Shown: piece by piece, positions 16,499-26,106 of the stretch
Position numbering within the stretch: position 1 is the first letter of the stretch
How the letters are laid out: each line of letters begins with the position of its first letter
From: an uncultured Alphaproteobacteria bacterium
Lineage (GTDB): Bacteria > Pseudomonadota > Alphaproteobacteria > HIMB59
Assembly (NCBI GenBank): GCA_902522585.1
Contig: CABYWI010000003.1
Location: 1 to 48,668 of the forward strand
Length of the DNA: 48,668 nucleotides
Reading direction: 5' to 3'
The notes under the pieces: model-generated
What the model was told of the DNA's origin: nothing
Databases searched by the model: none
Seen by the model: the letters and a program-made list of their open reading frames with translations, nothing else
Made by a program: the position numbers and the translations under genes

Positions 16499-17581
16499 GT
16501 GAAAAAAATAGGAATTTTAACAAGTGGTGGTGATTGCGGCGGATTAAATGCAGCTGTCCGTTCTATTTTTTTTCGTGCTAAAAATACCTACGGTATGGAA
16601 GTTCTTGGAATTCGAGATGGTACTGTAGGCTTAATGCAACGACCAGTTGCCTTTCTTCCTTTAGATTATCAAACATTCAGCGGTGCCTTATTAAGACAGG
16701 GTGGAACTTTTTTAGGAACAACTAATAAAGGTAATCCATTTAAATTCCCTATGGCTGATGGTTCTTTTAAAGATCGCTCTCAAGAAATTATAGATGGGTA
16801 TCACGAACTAGAGCTTGAGGGTTTAATTGTTATTGGTGGTGATGGAAGTATGGCAATTTTAACTGAAATTGCTAAACGAGGAAATTTGAAGATAGTCGCT
16901 ATTCCCAAAACAATTGATAATGATGTCGGAGCCACAGAAAGTTCAATTGGCTTTAATACTGCGGTAAATGTTGCTACTCAAGCACTTGATAACCTTCAGT
17001 CAACTGCAGCAAGCCACCATAGAACAATGATTTTAGAGGTGATGGGAAGAGATGCTGGTCATATAGCTATTAATGCAGGTATTGCTGGAGGGGCTGATGT
17101 GATTTTAATCCCTGAGCTTAATTACTCAATTAAAGGTGTGGTAAATAAGCTAACCGAAATGAAAAACAGAGGAGTTGTTCACTCTTTAATTGTAGTTGCA
17201 GAGGCTGTCAAAACTGAAGAAGGCAAAACATATGAAGTGGAATTTGCTGATGGCCAAAAAAGACTTGGTGGCATTGGTACTTATTTATCTGAAGCTATAA
17301 TGAAAAACACTGATATTGAATGCCGTGTAACTTCATTAGGTCACGTCCAAAGAGGTGCGCCTCCGACACCTAGGGATAGAATTTTGGCAAGTGCATTTGG
17401 TGTATATGCTGTTGATTTACTTGCTGAAGGTAAGTTTAATCGTATGGTAGCATGGAGAGATCGAAAAGTAATTGATGTTCCGATTTCGGAAGGTATTTCA
17501 ACTTACAAAGTTGTTGATCGTACCGACCCTCTTATTGAAACTGCATTAGCACTCGGCGTGTACGTCGGTGATATTTCTTAA
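16499..17581 (+). CDS. pfkA: 6-phosphofructokinase, group III type
   Basis: This 360-residue PFK begins MKKIGILTSGGDCGGLNAAVR. GGDGS (residues 113-117) has Gly where PPi-dependent enzymes have Asp (E. coli position 104), which favours ATP. IPKTIDND has Lys137 at the position equal to E. coli 124, where ATP-PFK A1 has Gly. This Gly/Lys pair is known from group III, 'mixed-substrate' PFKs such as the ATP-using actinobacterial enzyme. It would phosphorylate fructose-6-P, giving a working upper glycolysis. Start is GTG directly after the ROK stop. Many streamlined marine alphaproteobacteria lack PFK, so it is informative about lifestyle. Confidence 0.9.
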   Translation: MKKIGILTSGGDCGGLNAAVRSIFFRAKNTYGMEVLGIRDGTVGLMQRPVAFLPLDYQTFSGALLRQGGTFLGTTNKGNPFKFPMADGSFKDRSQEIIDGYHELELEGLIVIGGDGSMAILTEIAKRGNLKIVAIPKTIDNDVGATESSIGFNTAVNVATQALDNLQSTAASHHRTMILEVMGRDAGHIAINAGIAGGADVILIPELNYSIKGVVNKLTEMKNRGVVHSLIVVAEAVKTEEGKTYEVEFADGQKRLGGIGTYLSEAIMKNTDIECRVTSLGHVQRGAPPTPRDRILASAFGVYAVDLLAEGKFNRMVAWRDRKVIDVPISEGISTYKVVDRTDPLIETALALGVYVGDIS

Positions 17582-18412
17582 TTGTTTGCGCCTATATCGC
17601 ATATAGAAAATATAGCTCAATTTAAAAAAGAAATTTTTAATGGCAAAATTTATGTTTTTGAAAGATCTAAAATTGCAAGTCAACTTGTAGATCAAATTAA
17701 AAAAAAAATTGGAATTGAATACTCTGGGAAATTAGAAAAGCTACATCACCATTCTAATTGTGAGGAAATAAGTACCCATTTAATCGCTAATCTAAAAAAT
17801 ACTGAAATTTTTAAAAAACTATTTTATGAATTCTTAAATTCTATAAATTTTTTACAAGGAGAAAGTTACTGGGATAAGTTTGTTGTTCGTGTTGCGCCAG
17901 CTAAAAATAAATTTGGATATCGAGAAGCATCTAGAATAGGAGTTCATCGAGATACTTGGGGTACCAATATTCACCAACAAATAAATTGGTGGGCACCAAT
18001 TAGCTCAATTGAAGAAACAAACACAATGGTTTTCTTTCCTGAATATTTTGATAAACCTGTTAAAAATTCTACTAGCTCTTGGGATTTAAATATCTATTTG
18101 GAGAATCGAAAAAAAGGAGATTTCTCCTATCCCTCGGCCCCACAATTATTAGAAAACCTACCCGAAAATGTAAGAATTTTTCCCGTCACTATCAAACCCG
18201 GGGAAATCTTGTGCTTTTCTGGAAGTCATCTTCATAGCTCCTCAAAAGACAAATCTGAGTATACAAGGTTTAGCTATGAAGTTAGGACAGTTTGTCAAGG
18301 TGACTTGGACTCCAAAAATGAGGCGCGCAACATTGATTGTGAATTAAAATGGCAATTTCCTAAAATCTTTCGAAATATGAAAGACAATTCGCCAATGAAA
18401 ATAACTAGCTGA
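17582..18412 (+). CDS. Fe(II)/2-oxoglutarate oxygenase-like protein (PhyH-like)
   Basis: No specific family was recognised, but this 276-residue protein shows the double-stranded beta-helix iron site: GVHRDTWGTN (His122, Asp124), FSGSHLHSS (His216 or 218), and TRFSYEVRT with Arg229 where 2-oxoglutarate is bound. KPGEILCF before the distal His is also typical of phytanoyl-CoA dioxygenase-like enzymes. It would hydroxylate a small molecule or remove a methyl group oxidatively. It starts with TTG on the base after the PFK stop, and 28 bases separate its stop from soxB, so it bridges the sugar and C1 blocks. A role on a methylated amine or sugar derivative is speculation. Confidence 0.65.
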   Translation: MFAPISHIENIAQFKKEIFNGKIYVFERSKIASQLVDQIKKKIGIEYSGKLEKLHHHSNCEEISTHLIANLKNTEIFKKLFYEFLNSINFLQGESYWDKFVVRVAPAKNKFGYREASRIGVHRDTWGTNIHQQINWWAPISSIEETNTMVFFPEYFDKPVKNSTSSWDLNIYLENRKKGDFSYPSAPQLLENLPENVRIFPVTIKPGEILCFSGSHLHSSSKDKSEYTRFSYEVRTVCQGDLDSKNEARNIDCELKWQFPKIFRNMKDNSPMKITS

Positions 18413-18440
18413 ATAATTATTTTTTTGTTAGTTTTCATTC

Positions 18441-19691
18441 GTGAAAAAAAAATATTCTATTTTTAGTATAGCTAGAAACGCTTTTTCAGGACATAAAAAT
18501 TGGCCTAAAATGTGGCGTAGCCCTGAACCGAGGGAATTTTATGATGCAGTAATCATAGGTGGAGGGGGTCATGGATTAGGAACCGCTTACTATTTAGCGA
18601 AAGAACATGGATTAAAGAATATTGCTTTAATAGAAAAAGGCTGGCTTGGCGGAGGCAACACGGGACGTAATACTACTATTATTCGATCAAATTATTTATG
18701 GGATGATAGTGCTCACTTATATGAGCATTCTCTGAAGCTTTGGGAAAATCTATCTCAAGAACTCAATTACAATGTGATGTTTAGCCAAAGAGGTGTAATG
18801 AACTTAGCTCATAATGAACATGACATTAAAGAAATTAAAAGACGTGTAAGCGCTAATAATTTAAATGGTATCGACTCAGAATGGTTATCTAAAGAAGAAA
18901 TTCAAAAAATGGTTCCTATTATGAATACGGATAATCTCCGATATCCAGTTCTAGGTGCTTCATTTCAACCTCGTGGAGGTGTAGCTCGACATGATGCAAT
19001 AGCTTGGGGCTTTGCAATGCGCGCAGATGAAATGGGAGTTGATATTATTCAAAATTGTGAGGCAAAACAAATTAGAACTAAAAATGGAAAAATTGAAGGA
19101 GTTGAAACTTCGAAAGGATTTATTAGAGCAAATAAAATTGGTGTTGTAGCTTCTGGTCATACAGGTGTTCTTGCGGAGACCGCTGGGGTAAGACTTCCAC
19201 TTCAAAGTAAACCTCTTCAAGCTCTTGTCTCTGAGCCTATTAAACCAATTATAAATACTGTTGTTATGTCATCAGCAGTTCATGCTTATGTTAGTCAATC
19301 AGATAAAGGGGAGCTAGTGATTGGAGCAGGAACAGATAGTTATAATTCATTCACTCAACGAGGAGGATTTAATATTATAGAGGAAACTATTCGCGCAATG
19401 GTGGAACTTTATCCTGTGTTTGGTAAAATGAAAATGCTCAGACAGTGGGGTGGAATTGTTGATATTTGTCCTGATGCAAGTCCTATAATTAGTAAGTGTG
19501 ATGTGCAGGGTTTATTCTTCAACTGTGGTTGGGGCACTGGTGGCTTCAAGGCTACACCTGGTAGTGCTAATGTATTCGCTCATACCATTGCAAAAAATGA
19601 ACCACATCAAATAAATGCAGCATTTAATTTAGATCGTTTTGTAAGCGGTAAATTAGTTGATGAACATGGGGCTGCAGCAGTAGCTCATTAA
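18441..19691 (+). CDS. soxB: Sarcosine oxidase, beta subunit
   Basis: The 416-residue flavoprotein subunit has the dinucleotide-binding motif [20 protein letters not shown] (34-53) and [26 protein letters not shown] with His184 lies where the family attaches FMN covalently. It forms the catalytic core of heterotetrameric sarcosine oxidase, which oxidises sarcosine to glycine, passing the methyl carbon to tetrahydrofolate and electrons to O2. The start is GTG. The gene order soxB-D-A-G is that of classic sox operons, with 6 bases to soxD. Assignment is very sure. Confidence 0.95.
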   Translation: MKKKYSIFSIARNAFSGHKNWPKMWRSPEPREFYDAVIIGGGGHGLGTAYYLAKEHGLKNIALIEKGWLGGGNTGRNTTIIRSNYLWDDSAHLYEHSLKLWENLSQELNYNVMFSQRGVMNLAHNEHDIKEIKRRVSANNLNGIDSEWLSKEEIQKMVPIMNTDNLRYPVLGASFQPRGGVARHDAIAWGFAMRADEMGVDIIQNCEAKQIRTKNGKIEGVETSKGFIRANKIGVVASGHTGVLAETAGVRLPLQSKPLQALVSEPIKPIINTVVMSSAVHAYVSQSDKGELVIGAGTDSYNSFTQRGGFNIIEETIRAMVELYPVFGKMKMLRQWGGIVDICPDASPIISKCDVQGLFFNCGWGTGGFKATPGSANVFAHTIAKNEPHQINAAFNLDRFVSGKLVDEHGAAAVAH

Positions 19692-19697
19692 AATTCA

Positions 19698-20048
19698 ATG
19701 TTGTTAATAGACTGCCCTTATTGCGGACCTCGAGATCAATCTGAATTTTCTAATGGTGGTGAAGCTCACGTTAAACGGCCAGATGGATCTGAGGAAATAA
19801 GTGATCGAGAATGGGGAGAGTATGTTTTTATTCGTTCCAATCCAAAAGGCTTATTTTATGAAAGATGGGTACACACTCATGGATGTCGTAAATGGTTTAA
19901 TTGTATTCGTGATACCTCAACTGATGAAATTTTAGAAGTTTACAAATTAGATGATCCTCAACCGCCTATGAAAAAATTTGAAAATAAAATTAAAACTCCA
20001 TCTGGAGAACCAGATGTTGGTTCAGGTAACTTTACAGTAAAGAAATGA
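19698..20048 (+). CDS. soxD: Sarcosine oxidase, delta subunit
   Basis: This 116-residue zinc-binding subunit has Cys6 and Cys9 (IDCPYCG) and His59 and Cys63 (WVHTHGCRKWF), the ligand spacing known for sarcosine oxidase delta chains. It has a structural role in the alpha-beta-gamma-delta complex. The stop overlaps the ATG of soxA by 4 bases (ATGA), so stoichiometric synthesis is likely. The length is slightly above the usual 90-100 residues because of a charged, lysine-rich tail. Confidence 0.95.
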   Translation: MLLIDCPYCGPRDQSEFSNGGEAHVKRPDGSEEISDREWGEYVFIRSNPKGLFYERWVHTHGCRKWFNCIRDTSTDEILEVYKLDDPQPPMKKFENKIKTPSGEPDVGSGNFTVKK

Positions 20049-23023
20049 AAGATCTAAATAATCATAATAGTCCTTTTATAAACTTTAATCAGAGAATTAA
20101 TTTCAAGTTTGATGGAGTAAAATATTATGGCTACAAAGGTGATACTATTGCCAGTGCCCTACTTCGTCATGGAACAAAAATAATTGGGAGAAGTTTTAAA
20201 TATCATCGACCTCGAGGTATTTATACTTGTGGTATTGAAGAGCCCAACGCCCTTGTTCAAATTGTAAGTGAATATTCAGAACCCAACGCTCGAGCAACTA
20301 TTAAAAAAATTTATGAAGCGATGGAAGTAGAAAGTCAAAATCGATGGCCATCTCTTGATTTTGATGTTGGAAGTATCAATAATATTTTCTCTCCCCTTTT
20401 TTCTGCTGGTTTTTATTATAAGACCTTTATGGGGCCTCATAAAAGTTTTTGGAAAAAAATTTATGAACCTCTTATTAGAAAAGCAGCAGGTCTTGGCAAA
20501 CCCCCGAAAGAGTTTAAAGCGATCAGTTCTCATCTCCATCACAATGTTGATATTGTTATTGTTGGCGGTGGTCTAAACGGTTTACTAGCAGCGTCTTCTT
20601 TTATTGATACAAACTACGATGTCTTATTAATTGAAAGCGATAATCAACTGGGAGGTATATTAAATAATTCTTCAAAAATAAATGAAATTGATGGTAAAAA
20701 ACCTCAAGATTGGGTCAAGGATACCATTGAAAATATTGAAAAATCTAAAAATATAAAAATTCTTAAAAATACTCTTCTTACTACTTATAATTATATTAAT
20801 CATTTAATTGCAGTTGAGGATAAATATGTAGGCGCCAAGCCTGCAGAGGATAAAGTCAACAGCACTCTTCACAAAATTAGATCAGATCATGTTATATTAA
20901 GCAACGGTCACATAGAGCGTTTTCTATCTTTTCAAAATAATGATCTTCCTGGGATTATGCTTGGAGCCTCTTTTGAGAAATATGTATGTCGTTATGGTGT
21001 CATACCATCAAAAGAGCCAGTGATTTTTAGTAATAATTCAAATTCTAATAGCTTACTTCAATCACTACTTCAATTGGACATCAAACCCAAAGCCTATGTT
21101 GACTCTAGATCTGGTGAGCAAATAGAGAGTGAATTATTTGATTTAATTCGAAAGAACGATATTCCTTTATATACAAATGCTCAAATTAAAGCTGCCTATG
21201 GAAATAAAAAATTAGAAAAGATTGTTATTGAAGATAGTTCTGGTGGTACTAATGAAATTGCTACAGATTTTTTATGTGTTTCAGGAGGCATTAATCCTGA
21301 TGTGCACCTCTTTACACAATCAAAAGGATTATTAGATTGGGATGAAAAAGATCTTACTTATAAGCCCTCAAAACCTTTTCAAAAAACCATTAACCTAGGC
21401 TCAGCTAGTGGTCAATTTAATTTTGAGGAAGTAGAAAATGAAATTAATAAGAAGCTAAAAATTTTTAAACTTAAAAAAATTAAAGTTGAAATTAATTTGA
21501 ATTCTCCCTCTAAATATAAAATTCAAAAATTATGGGAAGTGTCACCTCATAAGCCAAGTATGTGGTCCAAATCATTCATCGATTTACAAAATGATGTTAC
21601 TACAAAAGATATTAGACAGGCTATTTCAGAGGGTTTTGATCGCATTGAACATCTCAAGCGTTTTACTACAAATAGCATGGGAACTGATCAAGGAAAAATT
21701 AGTAGTATTAATGCACTAGGAATTGTTTCTGACCTTTTAGACAAAAAAGTCAATGAAGTAGGAACAACGATTTATCGTCCTCCTTATGCTCCTCTCAGCT
21801 TTGCAGCTATAGCTGGGAGAAATTCATATGAATTTTATGACCCTGAGAGAAAGTCACCAATTCATCAATGGCATATTAAAAATGGTGCTGTTTTTGAAGA
21901 TGTAGGTCAATGGAAAAGACCGTGGTATTTCCCAAATTCAAAATCAGAGTCAATGCACGATGCAGTTCAAAGAGAAAGTAAGAATGTGCGCGAAAATGCA
22001 GGTATTTTAGATGGAAGCACTCTTGGAAAGATAGAAATTAAAGGAAAAGATGCCCTTCAATTTATGAATTTAATCTATACCAACAGTTTTACAAAAATGA
22101 AACCTGGTTACTCTCGATATGCCTTAATGCTTGGGGAGGATGGAATGGTTAAAGATGATGGAATTATTTGCAAAATTTCTGATGAGCACTTCATATCTAC
22201 CACTACAACTGGTGGGGCCGCGAATGTCTTAGCTTGCATGGAAGAATACGCTCAAACAGAATGGCCAAATTTAAATGTCTACATGAATTCGATCACAGAA
22301 CAGTTTGCTACATTTAATATTAGTGGGCCAAAAACTCGTGACATTATGAGAGAAGTTTTTTCTGAGATTGATTTTTCGAATGAAACTTTTCCTTTTATGA
22401 CTTTTCAATTCCATGAGTATCAAAAAACTCAAATACGAATTATGCGAGCAAGTTTTACTGGAGAAATGGGTTATGAAATCTATGTGCCTGCTAATTCTGC
22501 TTCTAAAATTTGGGAGAGAATTCAAGAAGTAGGAAAAGGATTTGGTTTAATACCTTATGGCACTGAAACAATGCATCTTTTAAGAGCAGAGAAAGGTTAC
22601 ATTATTGTTGGGCAAGATACAGATGGTTCTATCACCCCAATTGATCTTGGTTTAAATTGGATGATAGGAAAAACTAAGACTGATTTTATTGGGAAAAGAT
22701 CTCTTACTCGATCTGATACTGTTCGTCCAGATCGAAAACAACTCGTGGGTATCATCCCATCAAATAAAGAAGATCAAATTCAAGAAGGACAGCATATTCT
22801 TTTACAAGAAGCTTTTCAAACACCTGTTCCAATGTTGGGGCATATCACTTCAAGCTATCACAGTCCCACAATGGGGCATACTTTTGGACTAGCGGTAATC
22901 AAAGATGGTCACAGATTAATTGGCACCAAAGCTTTTGCCTCTACTTCTGAACAAAAAACAATTCCTATCGATATCGTTAAACCAATTTTCTATGATGAGA
23001 AAAACGAAAGGCTTGTTTCATGA
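20045..23023 (+). CDS. soxA: Sarcosine oxidase, alpha subunit
   Basis: The 992-residue chain has an N-terminal ferredoxin-like fold (FKFDGVKYYGYKGDTIASALL, YHRPRGIYTCG), then an NAD-binding domain (DIVIVGGGLNGLLAASSF, about 170-190). From about residue 600 it has a GcvT-type folate domain (GSTLGKIEIKGKDALQFMN; FTGEMGYEIYVP). The alpha chain binds NAD and tetrahydrofolate and turns the methyl group of sarcosine into 5,10-methylene-THF. Length and domain order match the family (about 970-1000). It overlaps soxD at the start and soxG at the end, both by 4 bases. Confidence 0.95.
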   Translation: MKDLNNHNSPFINFNQRINFKFDGVKYYGYKGDTIASALLRHGTKIIGRSFKYHRPRGIYTCGIEEPNALVQIVSEYSEPNARATIKKIYEAMEVESQNRWPSLDFDVGSINNIFSPLFSAGFYYKTFMGPHKSFWKKIYEPLIRKAAGLGKPPKEFKAISSHLHHNVDIVIVGGGLNGLLAASSFIDTNYDVLLIESDNQLGGILNNSSKINEIDGKKPQDWVKDTIENIEKSKNIKILKNTLLTTYNYINHLIAVEDKYVGAKPAEDKVNSTLHKIRSDHVILSNGHIERFLSFQNNDLPGIMLGASFEKYVCRYGVIPSKEPVIFSNNSNSNSLLQSLLQLDIKPKAYVDSRSGEQIESELFDLIRKNDIPLYTNAQIKAAYGNKKLEKIVIEDSSGGTNEIATDFLCVSGGINPDVHLFTQSKGLLDWDEKDLTYKPSKPFQKTINLGSASGQFNFEEVENEINKKLKIFKLKKIKVEINLNSPSKYKIQKLWEVSPHKPSMWSKSFIDLQNDVTTKDIRQAISEGFDRIEHLKRFTTNSMGTDQGKISSINALGIVSDLLDKKVNEVGTTIYRPPYAPLSFAAIAGRNSYEFYDPERKSPIHQWHIKNGAVFEDVGQWKRPWYFPNSKSESMHDAVQRESKNVRENAGILDGSTLGKIEIKGKDALQFMNLIYTNSFTKMKPGYSRYALMLGEDGMVKDDGIICKISDEHFISTTTTGGAANVLACMEEYAQTEWPNLNVYMNSITEQFATFNISGPKTRDIMREVFSEIDFSNETFPFMTFQFHEYQKTQIRIMRASFTGEMGYEIYVPANSASKIWERIQEVGKGFGLIPYGTETMHLLRAEKGYIIVGQDTDGSITPIDLGLNWMIGKTKTDFIGKRSLTRSDTVRPDRKQLVGIIPSNKEDQIQEGQHILLQEAFQTPVPMLGHITSSYHSPTMGHTFGLAVIKDGHRLIGTKAFASTSEQKTIPIDIVKPIFYDEKNERLVS

Positions 23024-23541
23024 GAGAAGTCATTCGTTCTAATGATGTTGAGATTAAAACTTTTTCAACCCACCAAATAATTATTAGAGGATCGGGTAAT
23101 TCCGAGTTTAACAATATTTTAAATAAAAAACTGAAGTTACTACCACCCTCAGACAATCTGAGAATAGTATCTGATGATAATCATATTTTAGCAAAAATGT
23201 CCTTTGACCAATGGAATTTGATTTTCCTCAATGACAATAAGGATTTTAAAGTTCAAAAAATTTGTCAGGATTTTAATGAAAAAGCTTCAATTTTGGCAAC
23301 TAATTTCTCTGATGCTCAGGTTTTTTTTCAAATCATTGGGATCAACACATTTTATATGTTGAATAAATTGACTCATTTCGATTTTAGAGAAAAGAATTTC
23401 AAAGCTATGACTGCAGCTCAAACACTAGTAGCTAAGATAGACTGTAATATTTATAGATTAGAAAATCATATACTCATTAGTTGTAATCGATCTTTTGCTG
23501 ATTATTTTGAAGATCGATTAATTGACGCAGTAAATTTCTAG
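23020..23541 (+). CDS. soxG: Sarcosine oxidase, gamma subunit
   Basis: This 173-residue protein is the poorly conserved gamma chain. It is identified by position after soxA (ATGA overlap) and a pattern of GcvT-N-like fold segments such as FFQIIGINTFYMLNKLTH and DCNIYRLENHILISCNRSFADYFEDRL. It completes the heterotetramer. The last codons are followed by a run of nine Ts without a strong preceding stem, so any termination here is weak. Identification depends mainly on operon order. Confidence 0.85.
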   Translation: MREVIRSNDVEIKTFSTHQIIIRGSGNSEFNNILNKKLKLLPPSDNLRIVSDDNHILAKMSFDQWNLIFLNDNKDFKVQKICQDFNEKASILATNFSDAQVFFQIIGINTFYMLNKLTHFDFREKNFKAMTAAQTLVAKIDCNIYRLENHILISCNRSFADYFEDRLIDAVNF

Positions 23542-23554
23542 TTTTTTTTTCATA

Positions 23555-23610
23555 TTGACATCAAAATTTTGAACTGATTAGCTAATACTAACATCTAATA
23601 TTAGGAGGGG
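23555..23610 (+). promoter_or_regulatory. Promoter region with palindromes upstream of the dimethylglycine dehydrogenase gene
   Basis: TTGACA (23555-23560) is a perfect -35 element, but no good -10 lies at 17 bases; TAATAC occurs at 22. Three perfect palindromes lie here: TCAAAATTTTGA (23561-23572), TTAGCTAA (23578-23585) and CTAATATTAG (23595-23604). The last touches the strong Shine-Dalgarno AGGAGGGG (23603-23610) before the ATG at 23613. This could be an activator- or repressor-controlled promoter. Confidence 0.45.
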
Positions 23611-23612
23611 AA

Positions 23613-26087
23613 ATGTCTCGTAAGTCTCGTATCATCATCGTTGGAAGTGGTATTGTTGGAGCTAGTACTGCTTATCACTTAGCTCAACTAGGCTGGAAAG
23701 ATATGCTAATTTTAGATCAAGGTCCCCTATTTGAAACTGGTGGCTCTACGAGCCACGCACCTGGAGGTGTATTCCAAACAAATCCTTCTCGTATGATGTG
23801 TAAGTTTGCTCAATACACTGTTGATTTACTTCGATCTCTAACCTATGAAGGAAAACCATGTTTTCATACCGTAGGTGGTATCGAAGTCTCTAAAACCAAA
23901 GAACGTCATGAGGATTTATATCGAAAACTAGGCATAGCTCATAGTTATGGTCTCACTGATGCAAAAATAATTTCACCAGATGAAGTGCTTACAATGAGTC
24001 CTTTTATTGATCCAGAAAAAATTCACGGGGGTTATTATGTTCCTACTGATGGACTTGCTGCACCAGTTCGGGCTGTACGAGCAATGGCAAAATATGTAAC
24101 TGATTTAAAAGCAGGAGAATTTATTGGAGACACTCCAGTAACAGGTTTTAAAATTTCTAATAATCAAATTCGTGGAGTGGAAACACCTCACGGAGAATAT
24201 GAAGCAGATATCGTTTTGGTTTCTACTGGAATTTGGGCACCTAAAATGGGCAGACTTGCAAATATCTCTTTGCCGTTAGTGCCTTGTGAGCATCAAATGG
24301 CATGGCTAGAACCTTTTGACGAGTTAAAAGAATTTCAAGCTGAACACAAAGAGGCTCAAGTTAAACATGCATTGATGAGACATCAAGATTACAGTCTCTA
24401 TTTCAGACAATGGAATGATACTTATGTCATTGGCAACTATAGACATGAGCCTCGAATATTAGAGTCGGAAGAATTAAAAAAACCTGAAGATGCTGAGGAA
24501 ATGCCGTCTTTAGTTGATTTTCGACCTGATGATTTTGCGGGTGCTCATCAAGAATCTAATTGGCTATTTCCTAAATTTGCTGAAAAAAAACTAACTAGAA
24601 AAATCAATGGTCTTTTTTCTTTTACGACAGATGGAAATCCTCTTATGGGAGAAACTTCAATTAAAGGTCTCTGGACAGCTAATGCTGTCTGGATTACTCA
24701 TGCAGGTGGAGTTGGAAAAGCTATGGCAGAATGGATTGCAAATGGTGAGCCTGAGCTTGATGTTCGACAAGGGGACATTAGCCGTTTTCATCCTCATCAC
24801 CATGTAAGAAAATATTTGCGCGCCCGAGGTAAGCAAAATTATCGTGAGGTTTATGACATTATTCACCCTCTTCAACAAATGGAACAACCTCGACCACTTC
24901 GTCGCAGTCCTTTTTATAGTCGCCTTGAAGGACAGAAGGCATATTTCTTTGAAACGATGGGTTGGGAAAGACCACAATGGTATGAATCTAATGCAGAATT
25001 AATTAAAGGAAAAAATTTTCCCAATAGAACCGGTTGGGCAGCTAAGTATTGGTCACCCATTCAAGCAGCTGAGCATTTAGTCACTCGTCAAACAGGTGCG
25101 CTTTTTGATATTACGGGATTCGTGAAAATCGAAGTAAATGGAAAAGGTGCTTTAAATCTTTTACAAAAAGTTTGTACAAATAACATAGATGTTCCTGTTG
25201 GAAAAGTAGTCTACAGTGTTATTTCCAATATTTATGGTGGGATAAAAAGTGATTTAACAATTAGCAGATTAGAAGAAAATAAATTTTGGGTATTAGCTGG
25301 AGCAGGTAATGGAATGATTGATATTAATTGGCTACGTGTTAATGCACCAAATGACGGAAGCGTTCAAATAATTGATTGGACGTCTGCTTTAGCTGGGATT
25401 GGCCTATGGGGACCGAATTCAAGAAATGTTCTTGAAAAATTATGTGATGATGATGATATTTCCAATGAAGCATTCCCATTCTTCTCTATTAAAAGAATAT
25501 CCATTAGCAACGTTCCTTGTGTAGCTGTTCGAATTTCTTATATAGGTGAGTTAGGTTGGGAGATTTATACTCCAACTGAATATGGTTTAACTCTATGGGA
25601 TGAACTTAGAGATGCTTCTAGAGAATTTAATATGATTTGTTCGGGTGCTGGTGCTTTTGAGTCTCTTCGTTTAGAAAAAGGTTATCGCTCACTTGGCTCA
25701 GACATACACACTAATACAAACCCCTATGAGTCTGGATTAGGTTTTACAGTAAAACTAAAAAAAGATACTGATTTTATTGGCAAAGAGGCACTTTCTAAAA
25801 TCAAAGAGGCACCTATTAAAAAAAAATTGGCTTGTATGATATTAGATGACTCTGAAGCAATAGCCTTAGGGACCGAGCCAATTTACAGTGATGGAAAAGC
25901 AGTAGGATATGTTACAAGTACAAACTATGGATACTTTGTAGATAAGCATATTGTTTATGGATACCTACCCTCAGAACTTTCCTCTACAGGTACAAAATTA
26001 GAGTTAGAATACTTTGGAAAAAGATATCCTTTGACCGTGACTAATGAACCTCTTTTAGATCCTGAAAATACTAGATTAAAATCTTAA
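23613..26087 (+). CDS. Dimethylglycine/sarcosine dehydrogenase family protein (FAD oxidase + GcvT domains)
   Basis: The 824-residue protein has an FAD oxidase half (IIIVGSGIVGASTAYHLAQLG, residues 7-27; GSTSHAPGG with His48 at the site of covalent FAD attachment in the dimethylglycine dehydrogenase family). A folate-binding GcvT half follows from about residue 425 (RTGWAAKYWSPIQAAEHLV, YIGELGWEIYTP). It would demethylate dimethylglycine or sarcosine, giving methylene-THF. It starts its own transcription unit with a very strong Shine-Dalgarno. Together with soxBDAG it covers dimethylglycine to sarcosine to glycine. Sarcosine dehydrogenase is the main alternative reading; with soxBDAG present, dimethylglycine is the likelier substrate. 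Confidence 0.88.
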   Translation: MSRKSRIIIVGSGIVGASTAYHLAQLGWKDMLILDQGPLFETGGSTSHAPGGVFQTNPSRMMCKFAQYTVDLLRSLTYEGKPCFHTVGGIEVSKTKERHEDLYRKLGIAHSYGLTDAKIISPDEVLTMSPFIDPEKIHGGYYVPTDGLAAPVRAVRAMAKYVTDLKAGEFIGDTPVTGFKISNNQIRGVETPHGEYEADIVLVSTGIWAPKMGRLANISLPLVPCEHQMAWLEPFDELKEFQAEHKEAQVKHALMRHQDYSLYFRQWNDTYVIGNYRHEPRILESEELKKPEDAEEMPSLVDFRPDDFAGAHQESNWLFPKFAEKKLTRKINGLFSFTTDGNPLMGETSIKGLWTANAVWITHAGGVGKAMAEWIANGEPELDVRQGDISRFHPHHHVRKYLRARGKQNYREVYDIIHPLQQMEQPRPLRRSPFYSRLEGQKAYFFETMGWERPQWYESNAELIKGKNFPNRTGWAAKYWSPIQAAEHLVTRQTGALFDITGFVKIEVNGKGALNLLQKVCTNNIDVPVGKVVYSVISNIYGGIKSDLTISRLEENKFWVLAGAGNGMIDINWLRVNAPNDGSVQIIDWTSALAGIGLWGPNSRNVLEKLCDDDDISNEAFPFFSIKRISISNVPCVAVRISYIGELGWEIYTPTEYGLTLWDELRDASREFNMICSGAGAFESLRLEKGYRSLGSDIHTNTNPYESGLGFTVKLKKDTDFIGKEALSKIKEAPIKKKLACMILDDSEAIALGTEPIYSDGKAVGYVTSTNYGYFVDKHIVYGYLPSELSSTGTKLELEYFGKRYPLTVTNEPLLDPENTRLKS

Positions 26088-26106
26088 TGCTCTGTAATTT
26101 AATCAA

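Noticed and set aside
23541-23550. T-run after soxG as a terminator
   Set aside because: No stable stem directly precedes it, so it is only an AT-rich stretch.
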